Of a stretch of 52,331 nt of DNA, positions 33,000 to 41,601 are shown piece by piece. The stretch spans positions 1 to 52,331 of the forward strand of contig NZ_JAVFVT010000049.1 in assembly GCF_030929555.1 (NCBI RefSeq), read 5' to 3'. Every line of letters starts with the position of its first letter. Positions within the stretch are counted from its first letter, which is position 1. Made by a program: the position numbers and the translations under genes. This stretch comes from Paenibacillus sp. LHD-117. GTDB taxonomy: Bacteria > Bacillota > Bacilli > Paenibacillales > Paenibacillaceae. Below the pieces are notes generated by a model. That model searched no databases and was not told the origin of the DNA. It saw only the letters and a list, made by a program, of their open reading frames with translations.

Positions 33000-33841
33000 C
33001 CCTTCGACGCGCCAGAAGTCAATCCTTGCACGAGGAACCGCTGCAGGAAGACGAACAGAAGCGTGATCGGAATCGCGATCAGTACGGCGCCAGCCGCGAA
33101 CAACGTGAAGTTGCTGTTCTGATAGGAGTTGACGAGATCCCACATGCCGACCGCGAGCGTCCAGTTTTCCTTGGAACGAAGCACCAAGCGGGCAAAAATA
33201 AAGTCAACCCAAGCGCCGGTAAACGTCGTCAGCGCAACGTACGTCAGCATCGGCTTCGACAGCGGAAGCATGATGCGAAGGAAAACCTGCAGATGCGTCG
33301 CGCCATCGATGCGAGCCGCTTCGTCGAGGCTGCGCGGAATCGTGTCGTAGAACCCTTTGACGACGAAGCCGCCCAGCACCGAGCCTGCGGAATAGACGAG
33401 GATCAACGCCGCATGCGTGTCCAGCAAGTTCAGCTGCAGCAGCACGATGAATACCGCGATCATGCTCATGAATCCCGGGAACATGCCCAGCACCAGCAGC
33501 AAGGTAAGCGTCTGCTTCCGGCCGCGGAAGCGGAACCGGGATAACGCGTACATGCTCAGCGTCACGAGAATCGTCGAGAAAATCATGGACAACGTCGCGA
33601 TCTTCAGCGTGTTCAAATACCAAGCGCCGTATCGGAAGCTCGGATTCGTGAACAGCTCCTTATAATGAACGATCGTAAATTCCTCCGGAATGAGCGTCGG
33701 GCTGAACAGCGAGGTTCCGGGCCTCAGCGAGGACAGCAGCACCCAAAGGGCGGGATACAGCGCGCAGACCGCAATTATGATGAGAATAGCGTAGCTTACG
33801 GTCAGACGTAGCACATTCGCGGATTTCCGTCCCATTTTCAT
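32996..33841 (-). CDS. mdxG: Maltodextrin ABC permease, MalG type
   Basis: About 281 aa with six helices. The EAA loop reads DEAARIDGATHLQVFLRIMLP, and the C-terminus ends LVQGLTSGASKG as in MalG/MdxG. ATG at 33841 overlaps the stop codon of the MalF-type gene, with AGGAGG 10 nt upstream. Position after mdxE and mdxF genes and beside an amylase supports maltodextrin as substrate. No ATPase gene is present in the operon. Confidence 0.9.
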   Translation of the reverse strand: MKMGRKSANVLRLTVSYAILIIIAVCALYPALWVLLSSLRPGTSLFSPTLIPEEFTIVHYKELFTNPSFRYGAWYLNTLKIATLSMIFSTILVTLSMYALSRFRFRGRKQTLTLLLVLGMFPGFMSMIAVFIVLLQLNLLDTHAALILVYSAGSVLGGFVVKGFYDTIPRSLDEAARIDGATHLQVFLRIMLPLSKPMLTYVALTTFTGAWVDFIFARLVLRSKENWTLAVGMWDLVNSYQNSNFTLFAAGAVLIAIPITLLFVFLQRFLVQGLTSGASKG

Positions 33842-35151
33842 TGAATCATGTCCTCCTCTTTGTAGGATCTCGAACGACGGTAGCTCCAAATCGAAAGCGA
33901 TGCTACGATCAGGAAGATGATGATGCCGATCGCCGACGACATGTTGAACTGGTTGTTGTTAAGCGTCAGCTTATACAGCCACGTGACGAGCAGGTCCGTG
34001 CTTCCCGCGTACTGGTACTTGCCGTTGACCGGATCGCCGTTCGTCAGCAGGAAGATGACGTTGAAGTTGTTGATGTTGCCCGCGAACTGCATGATCAGAA
34101 TTGGGGCGGTCGAGAACAGAATGAACGGCATCGTGATGATTTTGAACTTTTGGAAGCCCGTCGCTCCGTCCACGTCCGCCGCCTCGTACAGATCCTTCGG
34201 AATCGCCGTCAGAATGCCCATGATCAGAACCATGGAGACCGGGATGCCGACCCACATGTTGACCAAAATGACGGTAGCTTTCGCCCAGATCGGGTCGGTC
34301 AGCCAGGGCAGCTTGCCAAGACCGAAATAAGAAAGATATTGGTTGATCGGACCGAATTGGCCGTTGAACAGATTGCGCATAACAAGCAGAGAGATCAGCT
34401 GCGGGATCGCGTATGGCAAAATAAAGATCGTGCGCCATAGCTTCTTGAACCGCACGCCCTTCGATTCGACGAGGATCGCGACCAGCATGCCGCCGAAATA
34501 CGTCGTGGCGGTTGCGATGACCGCCCACACGATCGTCCAGGAGAATACGCTGAAGAACGTCCGGCTCCATGTTTTCAAAGTCAACAAATTGGCGAAGGTT
34601 TCGAAACCGACCCAGTCCACCAAGGATTTCGGCGGAATATGATTAGGCGACGCGTAGTTCGTGAATGCCAGCATGATCATGAAAACAATCGGCATGATCG
34701 TCAGGAATAAGACGCCGAGCGCTGGAATGGCAAGCATCAGATGCGGGAAACCGCGATCCGTCAGATGCGCCCACGACTGCTTGAAAGCCGCCGGTTCCCC
34801 GCCGCCGTCCCTCAGCCTTCCCGTCAGGTACGCGTCGCGAATGTTCAGAATATAGACAACCAGAAAAATGACGAAAACGAATAAGGTAATTAATCCGCTA
34901 ATAAGCAAATAGATGGAATGATCCCCATCCACCCGTACCATAAGCTTGCCGACTTTTTGCAGGCCTTGCGTTTTTTCGCCCAGGGTTACGACGCCCCAGA
35001 CCGCTTTCCCTAAATTTGGGATGAAATAAAACAACGCTGCCGCGTAGGCAGCCATCAATATGAAACCCTTTATGAATTGGCGGTTATAAAGTTGGCCAAG
35101 TCCCATAACTAGCACAGACAACGTAGCCGCAATTCCGCGATGACGATTCAT
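33838..35151 (-). CDS. mdxF: Maltodextrin ABC permease, MalF type
   Basis: Product of 437 aa, the long form with extra N-terminal helices as in MdxF of B. subtilis (about 435 aa). A long loop (LGKAVWGVVTLGEKTQGLQKV onward) sits between the first helix pair. The EAA loop reads EAADVDGATGFQKFKIITMP. ATG at 35151 follows GGGAG. It lies 83 bp after mdxE, with a strong hairpin in the gap that could lower permease expression relative to the binding protein. Confidence 0.9.
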   Translation of the reverse strand: MNRHRGIAATLSVLVMGLGQLYNRQFIKGFILMAAYAAALFYFIPNLGKAVWGVVTLGEKTQGLQKVGKLMVRVDGDHSIYLLISGLITLFVFVIFLVVYILNIRDAYLTGRLRDGGGEPAAFKQSWAHLTDRGFPHLMLAIPALGVLFLTIMPIVFMIMLAFTNYASPNHIPPKSLVDWVGFETFANLLTLKTWSRTFFSVFSWTIVWAVIATATTYFGGMLVAILVESKGVRFKKLWRTIFILPYAIPQLISLLVMRNLFNGQFGPINQYLSYFGLGKLPWLTDPIWAKATVILVNMWVGIPVSMVLIMGILTAIPKDLYEAADVDGATGFQKFKIITMPFILFSTAPILIMQFAGNINNFNVIFLLTNGDPVNGKYQYAGSTDLLVTWLYKLTLNNNQFNMSSAIGIIIFLIVASLSIWSYRRSRSYKEEDMIQ

Positions 35152-35190
35152 TCCGCCTGGCTCCCTTCCTTTCGTCTGAACATCGGTTCA

Positions 35191-35211
35191 CCCGCCGGTC
35201 GAGCCGGCGGG
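35191..35211 (-). promoter_or_regulatory. Intercistronic hairpin between mdxE and mdxF
   Basis: CCCGCCGG and CCGGCGGG form a perfect 8-bp GC stem around a 5-nt loop with no T-run. In binding-protein operons such hairpins protect the upstream message from 3' exonucleases, giving more binding protein than permease. Confidence 0.6.
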
Positions 35212-35234
35212 CGAGCTTTCGATGCTTCTGCTTA

Positions 35235-36560
35235 TTATTGTGCTGCTGTGCCGTTGTTCGCGTCTTTGATTTGTTGAACCGCGTTGTCCAGCGCTTCCTT
35301 CGCGTCTTTTCCCGTATTCCATACATCGGAGAACGCGGCCGCGATCGGGCTCCATACGTTGCCCATCTCAGGGATGGAAGGCATTGGCGTGGATTGGTTG
35401 AATTGCTCCAGGAAACCTTTGACGATTTCGTTGCTTTGAATGCTTTGGTCCGCGGCTGCTTCCTTGTTCGCCGGAAGCGTGCCCGACATTTCAAAGTCCT
35501 TCAGCTGCGCTTCCTTCGTGGAAGCGAAACGCGCAAACAGACGGGAAGCGTTCGGATATTTAGAGAAGCTGTTCACGTACCAAGCTTTGACGCCGGAGAA
35601 GGAAGAAGCCGGCTGGCCGTTAATGCTTGGAAGCGGCGCTACGCCGAAATCGATTCCAGCGTTTTTGTAATCCGCGATCGTCCAAGGGCCGTTGATGTCC
35701 ATTGCCAGCGTGCCGGAAGTGAACAGGCCTTTTTTGATGTCATACGTAATGTCGCCGGAGTTCATCGGAAGGATGCTGTCCTTCAGGGAACCGTAATATT
35801 TGATGCCCGCGATCGCGCCTTCGTTGTTCAGGCCGATGTCATCTTTGTTTTGGCCGTTGTCGCCATATACATATCCGCCCGTGGAGATGAACGGATAGTT
35901 GAAGTAGAAGTTGCCTACTTCCCACATGAGAGCGTATTTGTTTGCTGCCGGATCGTTAAATGTTTTGGCGAATTCGACGATTTCGTCGAATGTTTTCGGA
36001 GGCGTCGGCATCAACGCTTTGTTGTAGAACAGCGCATAGGTTTCTACCGAACGCGGGTAGCCGTACAGCACGTTATCGTAAGAAACCGCGTTAACCGCGT
36101 TGTCCGCGTTTTCGCTGCGGGATTGCTCTTCGAAGTAATCGTTCGGAAGAACGAGACCTGCGGATACCGCTTTGCCAAGGTTGTCGTGAGGGAACACGAC
36201 GACGTCGGCGCCCAGACCGGCAGGGCCGTCGGAAATCAATTTGTTCACTTGGTCGGCTGCGCCGATCTCTTCGACTTTTACGTCGATGCCGTATTTGGCC
36301 GTAAATTCTTTGGCGATGGCTTCTACGAAAGGACGTTGTTCCTTGGATTCCCATACGAGCAGAGTCGCGCCGTCTTCCGGGTTCAGATCGTCTTCAGCGG
36401 CAGCCGCGTCGTTACCTGCATTGTTAGCGCCATTGTTTGCTGCATTTGTCGCTTCCGCGCCGCCGTTGTTCGCCGCCCCGCCATTGTTTCCGTTGTTCGC
36501 GCCGCATGCCGTTACCGCGAACATCGCGATAATCATAGATGAGACTAGCCATTTTTTCAT
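35235..36560 (-). CDS. mdxE: Maltodextrin-binding lipoprotein
   Basis: Product of 441 aa. The signal MKKWLVSSMIIAMFAVTACG contains the lipobox; an Asn/Ala/Gly-rich linker follows. Family features include ATLLVWESKEQRPFVEAIA, DVVVFPHDNLGKA and ALFYNKALMPTPPKTFDEI, close to MalE/MdxE. ATG at 36560 follows AAGGGG. It is the first gene of a four-gene operon with two permeases and an amylase. Its promoter carries an operator likely bound by the divergent LacI protein. Confidence 0.9.
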   Translation of the reverse strand: MKKWLVSSMIIAMFAVTACGANNGNNGGAANNGGAEATNAANNGANNAGNDAAAAEDDLNPEDGATLLVWESKEQRPFVEAIAKEFTAKYGIDVKVEEIGAADQVNKLISDGPAGLGADVVVFPHDNLGKAVSAGLVLPNDYFEEQSRSENADNAVNAVSYDNVLYGYPRSVETYALFYNKALMPTPPKTFDEIVEFAKTFNDPAANKYALMWEVGNFYFNYPFISTGGYVYGDNGQNKDDIGLNNEGAIAGIKYYGSLKDSILPMNSGDITYDIKKGLFTSGTLAMDINGPWTIADYKNAGIDFGVAPLPSINGQPASSFSGVKAWYVNSFSKYPNASRLFARFASTKEAQLKDFEMSGTLPANKEAAADQSIQSNEIVKGFLEQFNQSTPMPSIPEMGNVWSPIAAAFSDVWNTGKDAKEALDNAVQQIKDANNGTAAQ

Positions 36561-36647
36561 TGTTTTTGATCCCCTTCCAAAAATAAATGTAAAATTCCAG
36601 AACTCGCGCTTTCCTTTGGCTTACGCAAATTAGCGTTGCAAGAACAG

Positions 36648-36676
36648 ATTATAACCGCATCCAACAATTTGCGCAA
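36648..36676 (-). promoter_or_regulatory. Promoter of the mdx operon
   Basis: On the minus strand TTGCGC (36671-36676), 17 bp and TATAAT (36648-36653). The -10 is consensus; the weak -35 lies inside the operator. Confidence 0.7.
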
Positions 36677-36691
36677 ACGTTTGTACAAATT
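36666..36691. promoter_or_regulatory. LacI-type operator 1
   Basis: A 26-bp imperfect palindrome centred on AAACGTTT: 11 of 13 pairs are complementary. The central CG and GCAAACGTTTG core are typical of LacI/GalR-family sites. It covers the -35 of the mdx promoter, so binding should repress it. Confidence 0.75.
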
Positions 36692-36803
36692 TCACAAAAA
36701 ATTAGCAGCCCGACGTATGTTTCGTTATGAAACCACTAATAATTTGCAAATATGTCCAATTGAAAGCGTTCTATTCTTGATTTCACTATACAACATGACA
36801 TGC

Positions 36804-36829
36804 AATTTGTTAAAACGTTTGCACAGATC
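36804..36829. promoter_or_regulatory. LacI-type operator 2
   Basis: AAAACGTTTGCACA repeats the right half of operator 1 and is partly palindromic. Its centre is 138 bp from operator 1, a distance that allows looping by a tetrameric or paired dimeric repressor. It may also control the LacI gene itself. Confidence 0.55.
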
Positions 36830-37000
36830 ATTTTCTCGTTAGATTCCCATTTAAACTCGATTTTCCTTTCAATTTCTCCCCTATGCTCAGTTTTTTGTCA
36901 TTTGTGCTAAAGCATTAGCAAGATATATATTTACTTGTGAGCAACAATTGCATTAGGATGGACATAATATCGTCATGTAACAATTGGAGGCTCGTCAATC

Positions 37001-38029
37001 ATGGTTACTATAAAAGATATCGCGAAAGCAGCGGGGGTCTCGCCCTCCACCGTATCCCGGGTCGTTTCAAACCACCCTAGGATCAGCAAAGCCACAACGG
37101 AAAAAGTCAAACGAATCATGGACGAAATGGGGTACCATCCCAATGTAATGGCGAAAAGCCTTGTGTCCAAAACAACCCGCACGCTGGCGATCCTGCTGCC
37201 GCGTCCCGCGGAAGAACTGTTCCAAGACTTCTTCTTCGGTGAGCTTCTTAGAGGCATTCTCGCTCAATCGACGCGGGCTGGCTATGACATGCTGCTAGCC
37301 GCGGCCACTTCCCAGCACGACGAGAAAGAGACAATCTCCCGGCTCGTGCTCGGCAGGCGCGTAGACGGCATCATCCTGCTCTCCGCGCGCAAGAACGATC
37401 CGCTTATTGAAATGCTGAACAAACACGGCTTCCCTACCGTGCTTGTAGGCCGTCCCGAAGGAAATGTGAATATTCTCTCCGTCGATAACGACAACGAGCA
37501 AGCGGCCTACGACGCGACTCATCATCTCATTATCCAAGGACACGAGAGGATCGGATTCGTGAGCGGGCCTCCCGAACTCACCGTGTCCCACGACAGGATG
37601 ACCGGTTATCGAAGAGCGATGAACGAAGCAGGCCTTCCCATGCGGAGCGAGTGGATCGTCGAAGGCGAGTTCCTTCAGCAAAGCGGTTATCGCGCCATGT
37701 CCTTCATGATGGGGCTTCCGGAGCGGCCCAGCGGCCTTGTCGTCATCGACGACGTCGTAGGTTTCGGCGTACTGCGCGGCCTTAGCGAGCTCGGTTTTTC
37801 CGTCCCGCAGGACATCAGCCTCGTCAGCTTCAACAACATCGCGTTGTCTGAGCTTGCGACGCCCCCGATAAGCTCCGTCGATATCGGGACGTACCAGCTT
37901 GGTTATTCCGCCTCGCAGCTGCTGATCCGCCATATTAACGAAGATGACATTTATCAAGAACGGATGATCATTCCGCACCGGCTCATCGTCAGGGATTCAT
38001 CCATCCTATCCGTTAGCAAAAGGAGCTAA
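37001..38029 (+). CDS. LacI-family regulator of the maltodextrin locus
   Basis: Product of 342 aa. The helix-turn-helix and hinge (TIKDIAKAAGVSPSTVSRVV) are followed by a periplasmic-binding-like effector domain (LAILLPRPAEELFQDFFFGE, VDGIILLSARKN, GFVSGPPELTVSHDRMTGY). ATG at 37001 follows GGAGG. It is divergent from mdxE and 4 bp upstream of the GH15 gene, so it very likely governs both. Position and sites suggest a MalR-like repressor relieved by maltose or maltodextrin. Confidence 0.9.
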   Translation: MVTIKDIAKAAGVSPSTVSRVVSNHPRISKATTEKVKRIMDEMGYHPNVMAKSLVSKTTRTLAILLPRPAEELFQDFFFGELLRGILAQSTRAGYDMLLAAATSQHDEKETISRLVLGRRVDGIILLSARKNDPLIEMLNKHGFPTVLVGRPEGNVNILSVDNDNEQAAYDATHHLIIQGHERIGFVSGPPELTVSHDRMTGYRRAMNEAGLPMRSEWIVEGEFLQQSGYRAMSFMMGLPERPSGLVVIDDVVGFGVLRGLSELGFSVPQDISLVSFNNIALSELATPPISSVDIGTYQLGYSASQLLIRHINEDDIYQERMIIPHRLIVRDSSILSVSKRS

Positions 38030-38033
38030 TCAC

Positions 38034-39989
38034 ATGTCCAGCAACAACAAACCGTTTCTAATCGACGCGATCGTCGGCAATTCCTCCATGCTAGCTTCCA
38101 TGGGACGCACCGGCAGGATGTACCGGCTATGGTGGCCGAACATTGATACGCCTCAGCATGTAGACGCCATGCGCACGGGCATTCAAATCGAAGGCGCCGC
38201 CGTCTCTTGGTTCGACGACAGCGCAGATGGATGGCGGCATGAAGCCGCCTATGCGAAAGGCTCCAATACGCTTATCGTAAAAGCTTCCTCGCCATCGTCG
38301 CCGATTTCGATCGACAGCCGTCATTTTGCAGTCCCGGGACAGGATTTGCTCGTTCGCGAATACACGTTTTCGAACACCGGGGCGAGCTCGGCATCGTTCC
38401 GATTCGTCGTTCACTCCTCCTTCGTCATTAGCGAGAACGGGCTCTATAATACGACCATGTTTAATCATGAGTCCGACGCATTGATCCATTTCCGCCATGG
38501 TTACTTTTTTGCATTAAGTTGTGCAAACGTATGCGCAAAATTCCAAGCCGGATTGCCATGGGAATCCGAAGCCGCACAAAACGGCGAGCTCGCCGGCAAT
38601 GTCATCGACATGCGCCCGGATGGCGCTATGGCATGGCAGATCGACGAGCTGAAGGCCGGCGAATCCGTTACGCTGCCGCTTTACATCGCAGCGGGACGAA
38701 GCGAGGAGCAAGCGCTTGAGGCACTCCGGTTAGCGAAGAGCAAAGCGAGCCGCGATTGGGCGGACGAGACGGATCGTTACTGGCGCGAATATTTGGAGGC
38801 GGCTACGCCTTGCCCGGTCGATAACGAAGAGCTGAAGGAGGTCTACGACCGCTCCCTGCTTATGTTCAAGCTGATGTCCGACGAGAAGACGGGCAGCATC
38901 ATCGCCGCGCCAGAGTTCGACGAGCGGTTCCAGCGCTGCGGGGGTTATTCCTACTGCTGGGGAAGAGACGCGGCCTACATTACGACGGCGCTCGACCTCG
39001 CAGGCTTATACGATCTGACCGACCAGTTCTACGCCTGGACGCTTAGCGCGCAATCGCCGGACGGTTCGTGGCAGCAGCGCCATTATCACGACGGCAGTCT
39101 CGCTCCGTCCTGGGGTCTTCAGATCGACGAAGGCGCCTCGATCCTATGGGGCATGTGGCAGCATTATTTGGTCAAACATGACGGCGCGTTCGCCGATTCC
39201 GTATGGCCGGCAGTCCGGAAAGGCGCTTCGTTCCTCGCCGGCTTCATCGACGAAAGCAGCGGCCTTCCGAAGCCGAGCATCGATCTGTGGGAGGAGCGCG
39301 AAGCCTCGCATACTTATTCCTCGGCCGCCGTTTATGGCGGATTAACGGCTGCGGCGAGCTTCGCCGAGCTTGCGGGAGAGTCGGGCCAAGCTTCGGAGTG
39401 GCGTGGGCTCGCGGCAAGGATCGCCTCCTCCATCCAATCCGACTGCTGGGATGATGCGTCCGGCCATTATTTGCGCGGGGTTAACCTATCCGTAAGCGCG
39501 GAGAAGTACGACCATTTTGTCGCCGATGACAGAGAAGGCTACGTGCTGGAGCTGAGCAAAGGCTACCGTAAACATGTGATGAAACAAGATCCGATCGTTG
39601 ACATCAGCTTGATCGGCTTGTCGGTACCGTTCGAGGCCGTGTCCGCGGATGACGAGCGGATGCGCAAGACAGCGGACGCAATCGAGGCGTCCTTGACGGT
39701 GCCGGGCGTCGGCGGAATCAAACGTTACGAGGACGATATCTACATCGGCGGGAACCCGTGGATTTTGACGACGCTGTGGCTGGCCCACTACCGGATCGCG
39801 ATCGGCGAGCTGGATGCCGCGAAAGAACTGCTGAACTGGGCGGTGGCGCACCGCACCGAAACCGGCTTGTTGCCGGAGCAGGTCGACAAAACGACCGGCG
39901 AGACCGCTTGGGTCGTGCCGCTCACGTGGTCGCACGCGATGTTCGTGCTGACGCTGTTCATGCTGGCTGACGCGGAAGCGAAGATTTGA
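38034..39989 (+). CDS. GH15-family glucoamylase-like enzyme, cytoplasmic
   Basis: Product of 651 aa with no signal peptide. An N-terminal beta-sandwich (GRTGRMYRLWWPNIDTPQH, DSRHFAVPGQDLLVREYTF) is typical of bacterial GH15 enzymes. The (alpha/alpha)6 barrel shows GGYSYCWGRDAAYI, the acid Glu in DLWEEREASHTYS and the base Glu in GLLPEQVDKTTGE. It likely releases glucose from imported maltodextrins. ATG at 38034 lies 4 bp after the LacI stop, with AAAGGAG inside the end of that gene, so the two are coupled. A close copy of the mdx operator lies inside the gene. Confidence 0.9.
   Translation: MSSNNKPFLIDAIVGNSSMLASMGRTGRMYRLWWPNIDTPQHVDAMRTGIQIEGAAVSWFDDSADGWRHEAAYAKGSNTLIVKASSPSSPISIDSRHFAVPGQDLLVREYTFSNTGASSASFRFVVHSSFVISENGLYNTTMFNHESDALIHFRHGYFFALSCANVCAKFQAGLPWESEAAQNGELAGNVIDMRPDGAMAWQIDELKAGESVTLPLYIAAGRSEEQALEALRLAKSKASRDWADETDRYWREYLEAATPCPVDNEELKEVYDRSLLMFKLMSDEKTGSIIAAPEFDERFQRCGGYSYCWGRDAAYITTALDLAGLYDLTDQFYAWTLSAQSPDGSWQQRHYHDGSLAPSWGLQIDEGASILWGMWQHYLVKHDGAFADSVWPAVRKGASFLAGFIDESSGLPKPSIDLWEEREASHTYSSAAVYGGLTAAASFAELAGESGQASEWRGLAARIASSIQSDCWDDASGHYLRGVNLSVSAEKYDHFVADDREGYVLELSKGYRKHVMKQDPIVDISLIGLSVPFEAVSADDERMRKTADAIEASLTVPGVGGIKRYEDDIYIGGNPWILTTLWLAHYRIAIGELDAAKELLNWAVAHRTETGLLPEQVDKTTGETAWVVPLTWSHAMFVLTLFMLADAEAKI
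38521..38541. promoter_or_regulatory. Third LacI-type operator, inside the GH15 gene
   Basis: GTGCAAACGTATGCGCAAAAT matches operator 1 (read on the opposite strand) at 18 of 21 positions, including the AAACGT centre. It encodes CANVCAK, an unusual Cys-rich stretch for this protein. An internal operator would allow roadblock or looping, as lac O2 does in lacZ. Confidence 0.45.
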
Positions 39990-40004
39990 TCGTACGGATG
40001 GCGG

Positions 40005-40047
40005 AAGACCGGGCGAGGGAATATCCCTTTGCCCGGTCTTTTGTTTT
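40005..40047 (+). terminator. Terminator of the LacI/GH15 operon
   Basis: AAGACCGGGC and GCCCGGTCTT form a perfect 10-bp stem with an inner GAGGGA/TCCCTTT pairing, followed by TTGTTTT. Confidence 0.85.
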
Positions 40048-40309
40048 GGTGGGCGACTTCCGAACGACTGCAAGATGCGACTTGACAAACCGCTTGTAGT
40101 TTATAATAATTATAAATAAGGAATTAATCTAAATATCGATACCGTGTTGGAACGGAGATTATCTTGAGCACTGCGCGCGCTTGCCCGCATCTTTCCTAAC
40201 TTTGGCTCTTCTGCATGCTTTCGCCGTCGGAGGAGCAAACTAATCGCAGGACTCCAACTGTTGCTCCTATTCGATTCGCGACTGTTTCAGTGACCGTTAA
40301 CCGGTGTAA
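40048..40309. other. Intergenic region with an orphan promoter and leader-like sequence
   Basis: No protein-size gene. A near-consensus plus-strand promoter at 40082-40110 is followed by a possible 11-codon peptide (TTG 40164 after GGAG, product MSTARACPHLS, stop 40197) and a stem (AGGAGCAAAC / GTTGCTCCT, about 40231-40269). It looks like the start of a transcript whose gene is now beyond the TnpB element. Confidence 0.4.
40082..40110 (+). promoter_or_regulatory. Orphan sigma-A promoter
   Basis: TTGACA (40082-40087) with AATAAT 17 bp on (40105-40110) or TAATAA at 16 bp. The first plus-strand gene downstream is dps, 1.66 kb away, across the minus-strand TnpB element. Confidence 0.55.
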
Positions 40310-40600
40310 ACACAGTCAATGACTCCCACTTAACTATCGTTTGTAGTGGGAGCTTGTAACTACCCGATCGTGGTAACGTCTCTACGACTCCGATCTCTTG
40401 GCGTTCAGAGGAACGTGGTGTTACATCCACGATAAGCATACGCCTATCGATGGGCAGATTGACAGCTGCCCTGCAAGCCTAGTCATGCTACGCCTGCACC
40501 TTGCAGAAGGTACTGTTTTCCCTTCAGAAAGAGATTCATAGCGCCTATGCGGTCATCATTGCTTGCATATCCGCAGTCCCGGCAATTGAAACGATGCTTC
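40310..40600 (-). ncRNA. Probable omega RNA (reRNA) of TnpB
   Basis: In TnpB elements the guide RNA covers the 3' end of tnpB and the right element end, with the guide just outside. Here the 170 nt after the tnpB stop on the minus strand hold several stems: GGGCAG/CTGCCC near 40450-40475 and the right-end stem at 40323-40352. The guide would begin close to 40315 and read outward into TGTGTTTACACC-like flanking DNA. Boundaries are inferred. Confidence 0.5.
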
Positions 40601-41601
40601 CCTTTATCCCGATTTTCTTTTGCAATGTGGCCGCATATCGGACATGCCTGCGACGTGTGCTTCGGATCAACCGCAATCGCGATCGATCCCGCAAGCTGCG
40701 CCTTGTACTCCAGCATGGTGCGAAGCTGGTGGAACGCCCATGATACCGTCACATAGCGATCCTTTAACTTGGCTTTTTCCGTTGCACGGCGAATACCTGT
40801 CAAATCCTCCAGCACAAACAGCGTATTCGCCCCGTATCGGCGGGCGAGTGCCTTACTGACCTGATGATTCACATCCGTCATCCAGCGGGTTTCTCGCTCT
40901 CCGATTTGTTTCAGCCTGCGGCGTGACGAGGCCGTTTGTTTGCGCTGAAGCTCGGAACGCAATCGTTTGTAGTTCGCTCGTTTTCGTTTCAGCGCCCTGC
41001 CCCGGTAGAAGACGGTCTTGCCATCGGAGCCGTATGCCGTGGCAATAAAGTTGATGCCCAGATCGATCCCGGCAACTTGTTCGATCTCCTGCAGCCCAGG
41101 AGCTGCTATTTCCTTAGATACAGGAATATGCAGAAACCATTTGCGTTTTTTCAATACAAGCTTTGCTGTGCCGAATGTCCAAGAGCCATCGAAATAAGCT
41201 TCCATTCCCTTGGATTCGAAGGGGACTTTGATCCGGCCCTGAAGCGTATTCACAGAGAACAGCTGCGCGTTCAGCGAATAATCCCTATTCCAGACGAGAT
41301 CGTATTCCGGCTTCTTAAACTGCACGCGCGTCCAATCGTGGCCGCTGCTCCGAATCGTCTTATATCTGGCAATGACGGTTTTCATCACCGACTGAGCCAT
41401 TTGGGAACGCAAGCCAAACGTGCTGCGAAGAGTGTGATAGGTCATTCGGTGCAAAGCAGGCAGCTTTAATTCACTCGAGTCGAACACACATTCAGAGACC
41501 AGTTTGCAGCCTCGCCGATAAGCAATCATGGTTTGATGCAGCGCCCCAATTTGACTATCCGTCGGCTTAATCTTGATTTTCGCAGTGACGGTTACGATCA
41601 T
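40483..41601 (-). CDS. tnpB: TnpB RNA-guided nuclease
   Basis: Product of 372 aa, typical length. The RuvC residues are all present: Asp in VAGIDLGINF, Glu in FVLEDLTGI and Asp in ASNDDRIGAMN. The zinc finger lies between them (SQACPICGH, FNCRDCGY). The N-terminal part (VTAKIKIKPTDSQIGALHQT) matches the wedge/REC region. ATG at 41601 follows AAGGAGG by 7 nt. Nothing suggests inactivation, so it may still cut DNA matching its omega-RNA guide and so maintain the element. Confidence 0.9.
   Translation of the reverse strand: MIVTVTAKIKIKPTDSQIGALHQTMIAYRRGCKLVSECVFDSSELKLPALHRMTYHTLRSTFGLRSQMAQSVMKTVIARYKTIRSSGHDWTRVQFKKPEYDLVWNRDYSLNAQLFSVNTLQGRIKVPFESKGMEAYFDGSWTFGTAKLVLKKRKWFLHIPVSKEIAAPGLQEIEQVAGIDLGINFIATAYGSDGKTVFYRGRALKRKRANYKRLRSELQRKQTASSRRRLKQIGERETRWMTDVNHQVSKALARRYGANTLFVLEDLTGIRRATEKAKLKDRYVTVSWAFHQLRTMLEYKAQLAGSIAIAVDPKHTSQACPICGHIAKENRDKGKHRFNCRDCGYASNDDRIGAMNLFLKGKQYLLQGAGVA

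Larger units (their letters stand above)
36561..37000. other. Divergent regulatory region between mdxE and the LacI gene
   Basis: A 440-bp AT-rich gap. It holds the mdxE promoter with an overlapping operator (36648-36691), a second operator (36804-36829), and the ribosome site of the LacI gene (TTGGAGG, about 36982). The regulator's own promoter must lie in 36830-36985 but I see no pair of good hexamers at standard spacing. Confidence 0.7.

Noticed and set aside
35238..36542. A 434-aa open frame antisense to the maltodextrin-binding protein.
   Set aside because: It mirrors the real gene almost exactly, has no ribosome site, and the opposite strand has a lipobox and family motifs.
36761..36774. 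TGAAAGCGTTCTAT upstream of the LacI gene as a cre site.
   Set aside because: The last positions (WCA) do not fit the consensus. The similar sequence at 9125-9138 (minus strand TGAAAGCGTTCCAG) fails for the same reason.
40164..40199. An 11-codon peptide (MSTARACPHLS) as an annotated leader gene.
   Set aside because: It has a GGAG and a start, but a 36-nt frame is too short to support alone; it is mentioned only within the intergenic description.
40048..40309. Known riboswitch classes in the leader-like region.
   Set aside because: I could not match the conserved cores of the common classes (SAM, T-box, cobalamin, lysine, c-di-GMP, c-di-AMP, preQ1).
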